Assembly: GCA_022425325.1 (NCBI GenBank)
Contig: JAKMFW010000083.1
Coordinates: 1-64,000 of the forward strand
DNA: 64,000 nucleotides
Origin: Acidimicrobiales bacterium
GTDB taxonomy: Bacteria > Actinomycetota > Acidimicrobiia > Acidimicrobiales > Aldehydirespiratoraceae
Reading direction: 5' to 3'
How positions within the stretch are numbered: position 1 is the first letter of the stretch; every line of letters begins with the position of its first letter. Below are positions 16,772 to 25,346 of the stretch, piece by piece. Position numbers and translations under genes: made by a program. The notes under the pieces are model-generated. The model was not told where the DNA came from, searched no databases, and saw only the letters and a program-made list of their open reading frames with translations.

Positions 16772-17323
16772 TCAGGAGCGGCGCTCGTGTCTGGCCGCCA
16801 TGCCGACGGCGATGATCGGAGCGATCATGAACGACAGGCCACCGAACACCATCGCAATCAACCCGAGGGTCACAACTTCGAGGATCCCGACGAGTGCACC
16901 GATGGCCAGCGACACGAACCCACCGACGATGAGGGCCGCAGGCATGAGCTGGAACCAACGGGGCAACGAGCTGTCGGTGATCGGGCGATCATCTCGCTCG
17001 TCGAATGGGTCCTCGTCGTCGTCGCTGTCGTCGAAGGGCCGAAAGGTCTGCCCCGCAGTCGTCGACGCCTGGAACCCGCCACTCGGGCGTTGCCCACGCT
17101 CCGCCCGAAGGCGCTGCCGGTCGTAGCGCGAACGTTCGTCGACATCGCCCAGCACCGACCATGCTGCGTTGATCTCGCGCATGCGATCCTCCGCCGAGAG
17201 ACGAGCGACCTCGGACTCGGTGTGGAAGTCAGGATGCGCATCGCGAGCGGCCTGCAAGTACGCCTTCTTGATCTCCGTCATCGATGCGTCAGGCGTGACA
17301 CCCAGGACCTCGTAGTGACCCAC
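16772..17323 (-). CDS. DnaJ-domain membrane protein
   Basis: A 183-residue protein. The N-terminal ~65 residues are a J domain with HYEVLGVTPDAS and the HPD triad at residues 30-32. An acidic, charged linker (about 95-125) follows, then two membrane helices near the C-terminus (PAALIVGGFVSLAIGAL and IAMVFGGLSFMIAPIIAV) and a short basic tail. It lacks the G/F and zinc-finger regions of true DnaJ, so it is a type-III J protein that would recruit DnaK to the membrane. The GTG at 17323 is chosen from the J-domain start and a TACGCT -10 box 6 nt upstream (17330-17335). Confidence 0.8.
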   Translation of the reverse strand: MGHYEVLGVTPDASMTEIKKAYLQAARDAHPDFHTESEVARLSAEDRMREINAAWSVLGDVDERSRYDRQRLRAERGQRPSGGFQASTTAGQTFRPFDDSDDDEDPFDERDDRPITDSSLPRWFQLMPAALIVGGFVSLAIGALVGILEVVTLGLIAMVFGGLSFMIAPIIAVGMAARHERRS

Positions 17324-17353
17324 GGGGGCAGCGTAGGGCCTGAACCGACCCGT

Positions 17354-17382
17354 CCTCACACGGGCATCACACGTTCATCACA
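17354..17382 (+). promoter_or_regulatory. Three 11-bp-phased direct repeats before the response regulator
   Basis: CCTCACA (17354), CATCACA (17365) and CATCACA (17376) start exactly 11 bp apart. OmpR/PhoB-family regulators bind head-to-tail direct repeats with 11-bp periodicity, so this may be the site for autoregulation by the gene that starts at 17405. Repeats seen; binding inferred. Confidence 0.5.
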
Positions 17383-17404
17383 TCTATGAGGCACGATCAA
17401 GGAC

Positions 17405-18091
17405 ATGAGCGACGAACCGGCCATCGTCATCGTCGAAGACGACCCCAACATCGCCGACCTCGTCGAGCTGTACCTACGGCGCGACGGCTACCGGCCCTAC
17501 CAGGCCTCCACCGGCGAGCGTGCGCTACAGGTGATCGCCGAACGGAACCCCGAACTCGTCCTGCTCGACGTCGGCCTCCCGGGCGAACTCGACGGCCTCG
17601 ACGTCTGCCGCGCCATTCGGGCCGAGTCCGACATCCCGATCATCTTCCTCACCGCTCGCGACGCAGAGATCGACCGAGTCCTCGGGCTCGAACTCGGCGC
17701 CGACGACTATGTCACCAAACCGTTTTCGCCCCGTGAACTTGTCGCCCGCGTCAAGGCGATCCTCCGTCGCAGCAGCGGCGCAAGCTCCTCCGCAGGCCGG
17801 CCGACACCGATCGACCTCGGCTGGGAGATCGTCGTCGATCCCGGGCGACGCGAAGTGACCCTCGCAGGTGAGCCGGTCGCCCTCGCCACCCGCGAGTTCG
17901 ACCTGCTGCACTACCTCGCCGAACACCGAGGACTCGCGCTAAGCCGCCTCCAACTGCTCGACGGCGTTTGGGGTGTGGGGTGGGTCGGCGACGACCGGAC
18001 CGTCGATGTCCACGTCCGCCAGCTTCGCAAGAAGCTCGGCGACGCACTTCGACTCGAGACGGTCTGGGGCGTGGGGTACCGCCTTGACTGA
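17405..18091 (+). CDS. OmpR/PhoB-family two-component response regulator
   Basis: A 228-residue regulator. The receiver domain has the acidic pocket VEDDP (residues 10-14), phospho-acceptor Asp55 in LLDVGLPG, Thr83 in FLTARD and Lys105 in YVTKPFSP. The C-terminal winged helix contains TREFDLLHYLAEH, VDVHVRQLRKKL and the closing WGVGYRLD. Phosphorylated OmpR-type regulators bind DNA repeats to control transcription. The cognate histidine kinase begins 12 nt after its stop. Three 11-bp-phased repeats lie 22-51 nt before the start codon. Signal and target genes unknown. Confidence 0.95.
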   Translation: MSDEPAIVIVEDDPNIADLVELYLRRDGYRPYQASTGERALQVIAERNPELVLLDVGLPGELDGLDVCRAIRAESDIPIIFLTARDAEIDRVLGLELGADDYVTKPFSPRELVARVKAILRRSSGASSSAGRPTPIDLGWEIVVDPGRREVTLAGEPVALATREFDLLHYLAEHRGLALSRLQLLDGVWGVGWVGDDRTVDVHVRQLRKKLGDALRLETVWGVGYRLD

Positions 18092-18103
18092 ACGGGAACG
18101 CTC

Positions 18104-19483
18104 GTGAGGCGCCGACTGACCGCCGCAACCGTCGGGATGGTCGTCGCCGCGCTCTTGCTCGTCGGCGCTGGCACCACCGTGCTCACGGCGGTCAACGCCC
18201 GGGCCGACACCGAAGCTGATCTGCGCGAAACGGTCGAATCGCTGAGCGAACTGCTCGCCGAGCTCACGATCGTGCCCGCTGCCGACGAGACCGGCCGGGA
18301 CATCCGGGCTCGGCTCCAAGCCCTCGCCGACTCCCTCAGCGTCGACGGCATCGGCATCCTGGTGCTCCCGCGCAACCGCGACCCGATCGGCAACCTTCCT
18401 GAAGGTCTCACGGTCGAAGACCTCGACACCGACCTACTTCGAGCCGGCGAGACGCAGAGCAACCGGGATGGCGACCTCCTCTGGGCGGCGCGCGGGAACG
18501 TCAGCAGGAACGGCACTCAACAAGTCGTCGTGATGACCGACGAACCCGATCCGCTTCTGATGCCGTCGTTTCGTTGGTTCCTCCTGGCCTCGCTGGCGAC
18601 CATCGTCGTCGCCGCGCTCGTCGCTGGACGGTTCAGCCGATCGCTCACCGGACCCATCCGGGCATCCCGTGATGTCGCCCGACGCATCGCCGCCGGTGAC
18701 CTCGACGCCCGGATCCCCGACGGGACAGCCGCCGGCCGAGACGAGGTCGGCGAGCTGGTCGCCTCGATCAACTCGATGGCCGACAACCTCCAACGATCGA
18801 ACGCACTTGAACGCCAGTTCCTCATGTCCGTGAGCCACGATCTCCGCACCCCACTCACCTCGATCAAGGGCTATGCAGAGGCACTCACCGACGGAGCGAT
18901 CGTCGACCAGCAGCAGGCCGGCCGGGTCATCGAGACTGAGGCGGACCGCCTGGAGCGTCTGGTCGGCGACCTTTTGCTCCTCGCCCGGCTCGAAAGCACC
19001 GACTTCCCCCTCAATCGGCGCACGGTCGCGCTCAACGATCTAGTCGATGCCACCGTCGCCGGCCTTCAACACGAGGCTCGCGGGCGCGAGGTGACCCTCA
19101 CCGCCCGGATCGCCGACACCCCACTCTGGGCCGATCTCGACCCCGACCGCTACGGACAGATCATCGGCAACCTCGTCGGCAACGCACTGCGGTTCGCCGA
19201 CCGTGAGGTCGTCGTGACCCTCTGGTCAGCCGAGGGCGGCACCCACCTGTCGGTGGGCGACGACGGCCCGGGCATCGCCGAAGCCGATCTGCCCCACGTG
19301 TTCGAGCGTCTCTATGTCGCCGAGCACAGTCCGGCGGTGCAGGAGAGCGGCAGCGGCCTCGGCCTCGCCATCGTGCGTGATCTCACCGAGCGCATGGGCG
19401 GTTCGGTGACTGCTCGGCGATCGTCGCTCGGAGGGGCCGAGTTCGTGGTCAGCTTTGCGCCGGCGCCACCACCGACGCCGTGA
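18104..19483 (+). CDS. HAMP-domain sensor histidine kinase
   Basis: A 459-residue membrane kinase starting at GTG. Membrane helix 1 is at about residues 8-29, an extracytoplasmic sensor region of ~125 residues follows, helix 2 is at about 157-175, a HAMP domain at about 176-230, and the dimerisation box SVSHDLRTPLTS carries the phospho-acceptor His245. N box (NLVGNALRF), G1 (DDGPGIAEADL), F and G2 (GSGLGLAIV) boxes complete the ATPase domain. The sensor region resembles nothing I can name. Co-transcribed with the response regulator before it. The last 35 nt overlap the convergent ygfZ gene. Confidence 0.94.
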   Translation: MRRRLTAATVGMVVAALLLVGAGTTVLTAVNARADTEADLRETVESLSELLAELTIVPAADETGRDIRARLQALADSLSVDGIGILVLPRNRDPIGNLPEGLTVEDLDTDLLRAGETQSNRDGDLLWAARGNVSRNGTQQVVVMTDEPDPLLMPSFRWFLLASLATIVVAALVAGRFSRSLTGPIRASRDVARRIAAGDLDARIPDGTAAGRDEVGELVASINSMADNLQRSNALERQFLMSVSHDLRTPLTSIKGYAEALTDGAIVDQQQAGRVIETEADRLERLVGDLLLLARLESTDFPLNRRTVALNDLVDATVAGLQHEARGREVTLTARIADTPLWADLDPDRYGQIIGNLVGNALRFADREVVVTLWSAEGGTHLSVGDDGPGIAEADLPHVFERLYVAEHSPAVQESGSGLGLAIVRDLTERMGGSVTARRSSLGGAEFVVSFAPAPPPTP

Positions 19484-20144
19484 CCGCACCGACCATGACC
19501 TGATCCCCGATCTCGACCTTGCGCATCAGCGGCGCGAGCGCGACATCGCCGGCGGCGGACGTGACCACCCCCACGAGGTCATCACCGACGGTGACCTCAT
19601 CGCCGACGTTGACATCACCCGAGGCCTGCAGCACTCGCACCGGTCGGGGCACGTTGCCGCCCCGGCTGTCGATGCGAGCAACGAGTTCTTGTCCGGTGTA
19701 GCAGCCCTTGGTGAAGCTCACCGAGAGATCGATCAGCTGCTGACCTCCCTCTCCCGGGATGGTCTCGTCGGTGAGCTCAGCGCCCATGCGCGGCATGCCC
19801 GCACGAATGCGTTGGCGCTCGTCGGTGGGATCGACGACGCCTGGCCACGTGAGCGGCGAATCGATCATGTCGTCGACCGCCTCGATCGTGGCGTCGGTAC
19901 GAAGAAGGAAACGACGGAGTCGGGCGACGAGGGTGTCACGGTGGCCTGCGTCGATGTCGAGGAGGAACGTCTCGTCATTCACCCGCTGGATTCGGAACCA
20001 GGCGTCGAGCTTGCCCGTCGGCTGCAGGACGAGCGACCAGGCCACCTCGCCGGCGGCCAGCGACTCGATGTCCTGACTGATCTGCCCCTGGAGGTAGGCG
20101 GCAGCATCGGGACCGCTGACCCGAACGGCATCACGGATTGTCAC
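19449..20144 (-). CDS. ygfZ: YgfZ/GcvT-type folate-binding protein (iron-sulfur cluster assembly related)
   Basis: A 231-residue protein with the YgfZ signature KGCYTGQELVARIDSRG (Lys146-Cys148 region). YgfZ/IBA57 proteins use folate and the conserved Cys to help maintain certain Fe-S enzymes such as MiaB. The GTG at 20144 overlaps the trpE stop by 4 nt (GTGA), so it is the third gene of hisI-trpE-ygfZ. The 3' end overlaps the convergent sensor-kinase gene by 35 nt. Shorter than E. coli YgfZ (about 326 residues), as is common for actinobacterial versions. Confidence 0.85.
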   Translation of the reverse strand: MTIRDAVRVSGPDAAAYLQGQISQDIESLAAGEVAWSLVLQPTGKLDAWFRIQRVNDETFLLDIDAGHRDTLVARLRRFLLRTDATIEAVDDMIDSPLTWPGVVDPTDERQRIRAGMPRMGAELTDETIPGEGGQQLIDLSVSFTKGCYTGQELVARIDSRGGNVPRPVRVLQASGDVNVGDEVTVGDDLVGVVTSAAGDVALAPLMRKVEIGDQVMVGAVTASVVAPAQS

Positions 20145-21661
20145 GACGATGCCTCCTGACGGGCGTGCCGACGCGCTGCGCTCATTCGCCGCGCTGCAGG
20201 CACTGCGGCGAGCAACGCCTTGGCCTTATTCTGACACTCGAGATGCTCGTCGACCGCAACGGAGTCGGCCACGACACCGGCACCGGCCTGCACCGAAGCG
20301 GTGCCGTTGCTGACGAGCATCGTGCGGATCGTGATCGCCGTGTCGATGTTGCCGGAGAAGTCGAGATAGCCGACGACACCGCCGTACGGACCCCGCTTCA
20401 CCGGTTCGAGTTCGTCGATGATCTCCATCGCCCGCACCTTCGGTGCTCCCGAGAGCGTGCCCGCGGGAAGGGTGGCTCGCAGCACGTCGATCGCCGTACA
20501 GCCTTCTGCGAGTGCGCCACTCACCTGCGACGTGAGGTGCATGACGTGGCTGTACTTCTCAAGCGTCATCATCTCGTCGATCTGGAGCGAGCCGAACTCG
20601 ACCACGCGGCCGACATCGTTACGGGCAAGGTCGACGAGCATGACGTGCTCGGCGATTTCCTTGGGGTGCTCGATGAGCTCGGCCGCCAGGCGGCGGTCGT
20701 GTTCCTCGGTTTTGCCGCGCTTACGGGTACCGGCGATCGGGCGGCTGATGACCCGATTGTCGAGCAACTGCACCATCGGCTCCGGTGAACCCCCGACGAC
20801 TTCGAGGTCGCCATGCCGCAGGAAGTACATGTACGGGCTCGGGTTGACCTGACGAAGGACCCGGTAGAGATCAAAGGCCTCCGCCTCAAGATCGAGGTCG
20901 AAGCGCTGGGCGAGGACAACCTGGAAGATGTCGCCCGCAAGGATGTACTCACGGGCCGTCTCGACAGCAGCGCAGTACTCGGCCTCTCCCATCGTCGAGG
21001 TGACCTCGGGAATCGGGTCGGAGGGGTCCGGGAGCGACATCAGCGGTTCGTCGATGGCTCGGGCACCGTCATTGGCGAGCTGATGGATCTGGGCGACCGC
21101 CGTGTCATAGGCGGCCCGGAGATCGGTGTCGTCGTTGATGACGACGTTGGCAAGCAGCGTGACCCGCTGTCGCCAGTGGTCGTACACGGCGAGTTCGCCG
21201 ATCATCGAGATCACGGCATCGGGATGACCGAGATCATCGGTGGGCACGTCGGGGAGATGCTCGACCTCACGCACGACGTCGTAGCCGAGATAGCCGATCA
21301 GGCCGCCGTGCAGCGGCGGCAGATCGTCGAGTTCGGGCGACCGATAGTGCGCGAGCAGACGCTCGAGGGCCGTGAGCATCCCCTCTTCGGGATCGATGTC
21401 GATACCGAGGTCACCGATCACCTGCAGCCGGCCGTCCTTCGACACCAGGGTTCCCTGTGGGCGTCGACCGATGAACGACCACCGACTCCACCGGTCGCCG
21501 TTATCGACCGACTCGAGCAGGAATCCTTCGTCGTCGCCGACGACTCGGGCGAATGCGGCGACGGGTGTGGTGAGATCCGCCAGGACCTCAGCCCAGACCG
21601 GCACCACCGTGTGGTCGGCTGCCAGCGCGGCGAACTCGTCGAAGTCGGGGCAGATCCGCAT
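20141..21661 (-). CDS. trpE: Anthranilate synthase component I
   Basis: A 506-residue protein of the chorismate-binding family. The feedback site motif LLES is seen in FLLESVDNGDRWSRWS (about residues 45-60). The catalytic core includes AGDIFQVVLAQRF, RPIAGTRKRG, HVMLVDLARNDVGRV and LPAGTLSGAPKVRAMEII. It makes anthranilate from chorismate with ammonia supplied by a TrpG glutaminase not found in this window. The ATG at 21661 shares one base with the hisI stop (TGATG), which settles the start over an in-frame upstream extension. Confidence 0.97.
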   Translation of the reverse strand: MRICPDFDEFAALAADHTVVPVWAEVLADLTTPVAAFARVVGDDEGFLLESVDNGDRWSRWSFIGRRPQGTLVSKDGRLQVIGDLGIDIDPEEGMLTALERLLAHYRSPELDDLPPLHGGLIGYLGYDVVREVEHLPDVPTDDLGHPDAVISMIGELAVYDHWRQRVTLLANVVINDDTDLRAAYDTAVAQIHQLANDGARAIDEPLMSLPDPSDPIPEVTSTMGEAEYCAAVETAREYILAGDIFQVVLAQRFDLDLEAEAFDLYRVLRQVNPSPYMYFLRHGDLEVVGGSPEPMVQLLDNRVISRPIAGTRKRGKTEEHDRRLAAELIEHPKEIAEHVMLVDLARNDVGRVVEFGSLQIDEMMTLEKYSHVMHLTSQVSGALAEGCTAIDVLRATLPAGTLSGAPKVRAMEIIDELEPVKRGPYGGVVGYLDFSGNIDTAITIRTMLVSNGTASVQAGAGVVADSVAVDEHLECQNKAKALLAAVPAARRMSAARRHARQEASS

Positions 21662-22068
21662 CAGGTGAAGCGGAGCGTCTCCGCGTCCTCGACCGCCCGG
21701 TAGTAACAGGTCTGACGAGTCTGGCCGGCCTCGTCTTTGGTGTGGCACACACCGGTGCCGGCCTTGCGGACCTTGTAGATCAGGCTGTTCTGTTCGCAGT
21801 TCACGGCGACCTCGACCAGGTCGAGCACGTCGCCCGATGTGGCGCCCTTGTGCCAGATCTGTTCGCGAGACGTGCTGTAGAGCACGGCGGAACCGCGGGC
21901 GAGGGTCTCGCGGTAGGCCTCTTCGTTGGCGTAGCCGATGAAGAGCACATCGCCGGAGTCGGCGTCCTGCAGCACGACCGGAACCACCTGATGCCCTGCT
22001 CGACCGATCTTGCCGACCTTGTCGAAATCGAGTTGGACCTCGAGGCCCTCTTCAAGCGCTTCGCTCAT
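21661..22068 (-). CDS. hisI: Phosphoribosyl-AMP cyclohydrolase
   Basis: A 135-residue enzyme with the zinc- and magnesium-binding core: EQIWHKGATSG, VNCEQNSLIYKV, GVCHT and RQTCYYRAV. It opens the purine ring of PR-AMP in histidine synthesis (EC 3.5.4.19). It is the cyclohydrolase only; no HisE pyrophosphohydrolase domain is fused and no hisE gene is in the window. The ATG at 22068 is supported by a TACGCT -10 box 7 nt upstream. First gene of hisI-trpE-ygfZ and divergent from an amidase. Confidence 0.95.
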   Translation of the reverse strand: MSEALEEGLEVQLDFDKVGKIGRAGHQVVPVVLQDADSGDVLFIGYANEEAYRETLARGSAVLYSTSREQIWHKGATSGDVLDLVEVAVNCEQNSLIYKVRKAGTGVCHTKDEAGQTRQTCYYRAVEDAETLRFT

Positions 22069-22075
22069 GATGTGC

Positions 22076-22081
22076 AGCGTA
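22076..22081 (-). promoter_or_regulatory. Leaderless promoter of the hisI-trpE-ygfZ operon
   Basis: TACGCT on the minus strand, 7 nt before the hisI ATG. The divergent amidase -10 box lies only 25 nt away. Confidence 0.5.
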
Positions 22082-22106
22082 TTGGGTCCGACCGCCCGCC
22101 CCTGCC

Positions 22107-22112
22107 TAGATT
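22107..22112 (+). promoter_or_regulatory. Leaderless -10 box of the amidase gene
   Basis: TAGATT, 7 nt before the ATG at 22120, with no ribosome-binding sequence between. Confidence 0.55.
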
Positions 22113-22119
22113 TCGCCGT

Positions 22120-23553
22120 ATGGATGCCGAACTCGCCCGCCTCGATGCCGTTGGTCTTGCCGAGGCCATCCGAACCGGTCAGCTGTCCCCCGCGGAGGCA
22201 CTCGAGTCGAGTATCCGACGCATGGAGGCCGTCGATGGTGACATCAACGCGGTGATCCATCGCCACCTCGACGAGGCGATCGCATCGATCGACTCGCTCG
22301 CCGACGGCCCCTTCCGTGGCGTGCCGATGTTGATGAAGGATCTGTGGGCCTGCGAAGCCGGACGTCCCCATCACCAGGGCGTTCAGGCGCTCAAGGTTCA
22401 CGGAGCCGTCGCCGACCGAGACTCCCATCTCGTCGAGGCCTACCGCGATGCAGGCTTCGTCTCCTTCGGTCGAACGAATACCCCCGAGCTCGGCGCCGGC
22501 GCCACCACCGAGCCGCTCGCCTACGGGCCGACCCGCAACCCGTGGGATCTCGCCCGTGGACCGGGCGGTTCGTCCGGCGGTGCAGCTGCTGCGGTCGCTG
22601 CCGGTGTCCTGCCGGCGGCCAACGCAAGCGACGGCGGCGGTTCGATCCGCATCCCCGCAGCGATGTGTGGCCTGGTCGGCCTCAAGCCGAGCCGCGGCCG
22701 CATCTCGATGGGCCCGCACATGGACGAGTGGGGCAACTCGGTCCAGCACGTCGTGTGCCACACGGTGCGGGACTCGGCGGCGATTCTCGACGCCACCATC
22801 GTGCACGTTCCCGGCGATGGCGTCATCGCACCGCGTCAGGACGAACCCTACGCCGACCTCGTCGGCCGGGATCCCGGCCGGCTCCGTATCGGGTTCCTCG
22901 ATCACGCCATCCGCACAAACACCGAGATCGACCCCGACGTCGCCGACGCGGTTCGTGCGACCGCCGCCCGACTCGAGGCGCTCGGCCACGATGTCGAGCC
23001 GAGCGTGCCCGCTCCCCTACTCGACGAATCCCGCATCACGGCGTGGGGTCCCGCCTTTGCCGCCGGCACCGCGGCTTCCGTGGCGGCGATCGCCGCAGAG
23101 GTCGGCCGAGAGCTCGACGATGGCGACATCGAACCCTGGACCATGTTCATCGCCGAGCGGGCCTCGATGTTCCCACCGGCGGCCGTGATCGGCGCCCAAA
23201 AGGCGATGACGACGTTCCGGCGCGACACGGCGACATGGTGGGCCGACGGCTTCGACCTGCTGCTCACCCCCACCTGTCTGCGTCCGGCACCGATGCTCGG
23301 CGAGATGGCCCCCGACAACGACGACCTGATGGGTGTGCAGGTGACGACCTTGCACTATTCGCAGCTGACCCAGCCCTTCAACGTCACCGGTCAACCGGCG
23401 ATCTCGTTGCCGCTCGCCCGCAGCCGTGAGGGTCTGCCCATCGGGCTGCAGTTCGTGGCGCCGTACGCCCGCGAGGATCTGTTGCTGTCGCTCGCCGGGC
23501 AGTTGGAGAGCGAGTACCGCTGGGCTGACGAACGAGCTCCTCTGCACCCCTGA
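22120..23553 (+). CDS. Amidase signature family hydrolase
   Basis: A 477-residue amidase with the Ser-cis-Ser-Lys triad: Lys73 in LMKDLWA, Ser151 in GPGGSSGGAAAAVAAG, and nucleophile Ser175 in DGGGSIRIPAA. Length is normal. It resembles single-chain amidases and enantioselective amidases rather than GatA: no gatB or gatC lies nearby. Substrate unknown; candidates include 6-aminohexanoate-type and short aliphatic or aromatic amides. The ATG is supported by TAGATT 7 nt upstream. A GC-rich inverted repeat lies just after the stop before convergent groES. Confidence 0.88.
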   Translation: MDAELARLDAVGLAEAIRTGQLSPAEALESSIRRMEAVDGDINAVIHRHLDEAIASIDSLADGPFRGVPMLMKDLWACEAGRPHHQGVQALKVHGAVADRDSHLVEAYRDAGFVSFGRTNTPELGAGATTEPLAYGPTRNPWDLARGPGGSSGGAAAAVAAGVLPAANASDGGGSIRIPAAMCGLVGLKPSRGRISMGPHMDEWGNSVQHVVCHTVRDSAAILDATIVHVPGDGVIAPRQDEPYADLVGRDPGRLRIGFLDHAIRTNTEIDPDVADAVRATAARLEALGHDVEPSVPAPLLDESRITAWGPAFAAGTAASVAAIAAEVGRELDDGDIEPWTMFIAERASMFPPAAVIGAQKAMTTFRRDTATWWADGFDLLLTPTCLRPAPMLGEMAPDNDDLMGVQVTTLHYSQLTQPFNVTGQPAISLPLARSREGLPIGLQFVAPYAREDLLLSLAGQLESEYRWADERAPLHP

Positions 23554-23555
23554 CG

Positions 23556-23569
23556 GCGGCCGAGGCCGC
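23556..23569. terminator. Inverted repeat between convergent amidase and groES-like genes
   Basis: GCGGCC-GA-GGCCGC fills most of the 30-bp gap between the two stops. Taking a 4-nt loop leaves a 5-bp GC stem. No T-tract follows, so it is a weak terminator candidate. Confidence 0.35.
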
Positions 23570-23583
23570 GGCGAGCGAGAGGA

Positions 23584-23928
23584 TCAGAGGTACAGGCCGG
23601 TGGAACCCTCATCGAGGCGTTCCGCGGCAACGGCGTGGATATCGCGTTCGCGAAGCACGATGTAGTCGGTGCCGTTGACCTCGACCTCGTACCGGTCTTC
23701 AGGGTTGAAGAGCACTTGGTCACCGGACTCGATCGTGCGGACGTTGGGGCCGACGGCGACGATCTCGGCCCAGGTCAGGCGCTTGCCGACCTGAGCGGTC
23801 GCCGGGATGAGGATGCCGCCGCTGCTGCGGCGCTCCCCTTCGGCGTCGCCCAGCTTCACCAGGATCCGGTCGTTCAGCATCTTGACCGGAAGACGGTCGT
23901 CATCGTGCAGGGAGTTCTCGGCGGTCAC
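23584..23928 (-). CDS. groES: GroES-family co-chaperonin
   Basis: A 114-residue Cpn10-fold protein. The pattern LNDRILVKL, GGILIPATAQ, AEIVAVGPN, GDQVLFNPEDRYEVEVNGTDYIVLRERDI is that of GroES with the mobile loop in RRSSGGILIP. It has an acidic N-terminal extension of ~16 residues and a C-terminal tail of ~15 residues compared with usual ~95-residue GroES. No groEL lies next to it, so it is probably a second, orphan GroES-like protein. GTG start at 23928; an internal Met at MLNDRIL would give a standard-length protein and cannot be excluded. Confidence 0.85.
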   Translation of the reverse strand: MTAENSLHDDDRLPVKMLNDRILVKLGDAEGERRSSGGILIPATAQVGKRLTWAEIVAVGPNVRTIESGDQVLFNPEDRYEVEVNGTDYIVLRERDIHAVAAERLDEGSTGLYL

Positions 23929-23945
23929 CCGGGGAACGCTACCGG

Positions 23946-23951
23946 TACGGT
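23946..23951 (+). promoter_or_regulatory. Leaderless -10 box of the alpha/beta hydrolase gene
   Basis: TACGGT, 6 nt before the ATG at 23958, in a 29-bp gap shared with the divergent groES-like gene. Confidence 0.5.
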
Positions 23952-23957
23952 GTCGGC

Positions 23958-24566
23958 ATGGAACCTGTCGAGGTCGAGACCATCCGGTTCGAGGTCGATG
24001 CAGGCGTCACCCTCGAGGGCGACCGACTCACCCCTACCCACCCCGTGGGCGGAGCCGTCGTCTGTCACCCCCACCCGCTCTACGGCGGCTCTCGCCGAGA
24101 TGTGGTCGTCGATTCGGCCACCCGAGCGCTCGTCGACGCCGGCTGGGATGTACTCCGCTTCGACTTTCGCGGCGCGGGAGGCTCGACCGGCAACCACGGA
24201 GGCGGGATACCGGAGCAGTTCGATGTGCGGGCAGCGATCGACGTTGTCGCCGCTGACCGACCTGTGATCGTCGCCGGGTACAGCTTCGGTGCCGATGTCG
24301 CGCTCTCGGTGACCGACCCGCGGATCAGCCGCTGGATCGCCGTCGCCCCGGTGCTGTCGATCTTCACCGAGTTCGCCGCCGCCCACGATGCCCGCCCCAA
24401 GACACTGATCGCCGCCGCCCACGACCAGTTCCGGCCGGCGGCTGATCTCAGCTCGGCGGTAGACGCCTGGAGCGCGACCGACGTCGTCGTGGTCGAGGGA
24501 GCCGATCACTTCTTCCACGGTGCCCAGCGAGCAATCATCGACGCCATCGGCGCCGTCCTCGCCTGA
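23958..24566 (+). CDS. Alpha/beta hydrolase family protein
   Basis: A 202-residue single-domain alpha/beta hydrolase. [11 protein letters not shown] near residue 36 forms the oxyanion region, [11 protein letters not shown] follows, and the nucleophile elbow is GYSFGAD. A late Asp in AAAHDQFRP and His in GADHFFHG can complete the triad. This compact HPHP-containing type resembles the dienelactone-hydrolase-like/CocE-like small hydrolases. Substrate unknown. Its TGA abuts the hisF stop of the opposite strand with no spacer, inside the 12-bp palindrome GCCTGATCAGGC. Confidence 0.82.
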   Translation: MEPVEVETIRFEVDAGVTLEGDRLTPTHPVGGAVVCHPHPLYGGSRRDVVVDSATRALVDAGWDVLRFDFRGAGGSTGNHGGGIPEQFDVRAAIDVVAADRPVIVAGYSFGADVALSVTDPRISRWIAVAPVLSIFTEFAAAHDARPKTLIAAAHDQFRPAADLSSAVDAWSATDVVVVEGADHFFHGAQRAIIDAIGAVLA

Positions 24567-25346
24567 TCAGGCGTCGGGCGGTCGAACGGTCACGCCCGAC
24601 TCGAGCATCAACGCCTTCGCCTCGCCGACGGTGTGCTCGCCGAAGTGGAAGATGCTGGCGGCCAAGACGGCATCGGCTCCACCCTCCGTAACGCCTTCGA
24701 CGAGATGCTCGAGTGCGCCAACACCTCCCGAGGCGATGACCGGCACGGCGACCGCCGCCGTGATCGCCGAGGTGAGCGGCAGATCGAAGCCGTTTTTGGT
24801 GCCGTCACGATCCATCGACGTGAGCAGGATCTCCCCGGCACCGAGACGCACGACTTCCTTGGCCCACACGACGGCATCGATGCCAGTGCGGGTGCGTCCT
24901 CCATGCGTGAAGACCTCAAAGCCCGACGGAGTGTCGTCACTGCTGCGTGCATCGACCGCGACGACACAGCACTGAGCCCCGAACTCCCGGCTGATCTCAC
25001 GGATCAGCTCGGGCCGCTTCACGGCCGCCGTGTTGACCGACACCTTGTCGGCGCCAGCCATCAACAAGCGACGGGCATCGTCGACCGTGCGGATACCTCC
25101 ACCGATCGTGAACGGAATGAAGACCTGTTCCGCAACCGCACGAGCCATCTCCACGGTGGTGTCGCGCTCACCGGACGACGCCGTGATGTCGAGGAACACG
25201 AGTTCGTCGGCGCCCTGCTCGTCGTAGCGGGCAGCGAGCTCGACGGGATCGCCGGCATCGCGGATATCGACGAAGTTGACGCCCTTCACGACCCGTCCGT
25301 CGTCGACGTCGAGACACGGGATCACCCGGATGGCACGAACGCTCAC
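24567..25346 (-). CDS. hisF: Imidazole glycerol phosphate synthase cyclase subunit
   Basis: A 259-residue (beta/alpha)8 barrel. The two catalytic Asp residues are in [15 protein letters not shown] and [11 protein letters not shown], with phosphate sites in FTIGGGIRT and IASGGVG. It takes ammonia from HisH and converts PRFAR to IGP and AICAR. The GTG start overlaps the hisA stop by 4 nt. Last gene of the hisDCBHAF operon. Confidence 0.97.
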   Translation of the reverse strand: MSVRAIRVIPCLDVDDGRVVKGVNFVDIRDAGDPVELAARYDEQGADELVFLDITASSGERDTTVEMARAVAEQVFIPFTIGGGIRTVDDARRLLMAGADKVSVNTAAVKRPELIREISREFGAQCCVVAVDARSSDDTPSGFEVFTHGGRTRTGIDAVVWAKEVVRLGAGEILLTSMDRDGTKNGFDLPLTSAITAAVAVPVIASGGVGALEHLVEGVTEGGADAVLAASIFHFGEHTVGEAKALMLESGVTVRPPDA

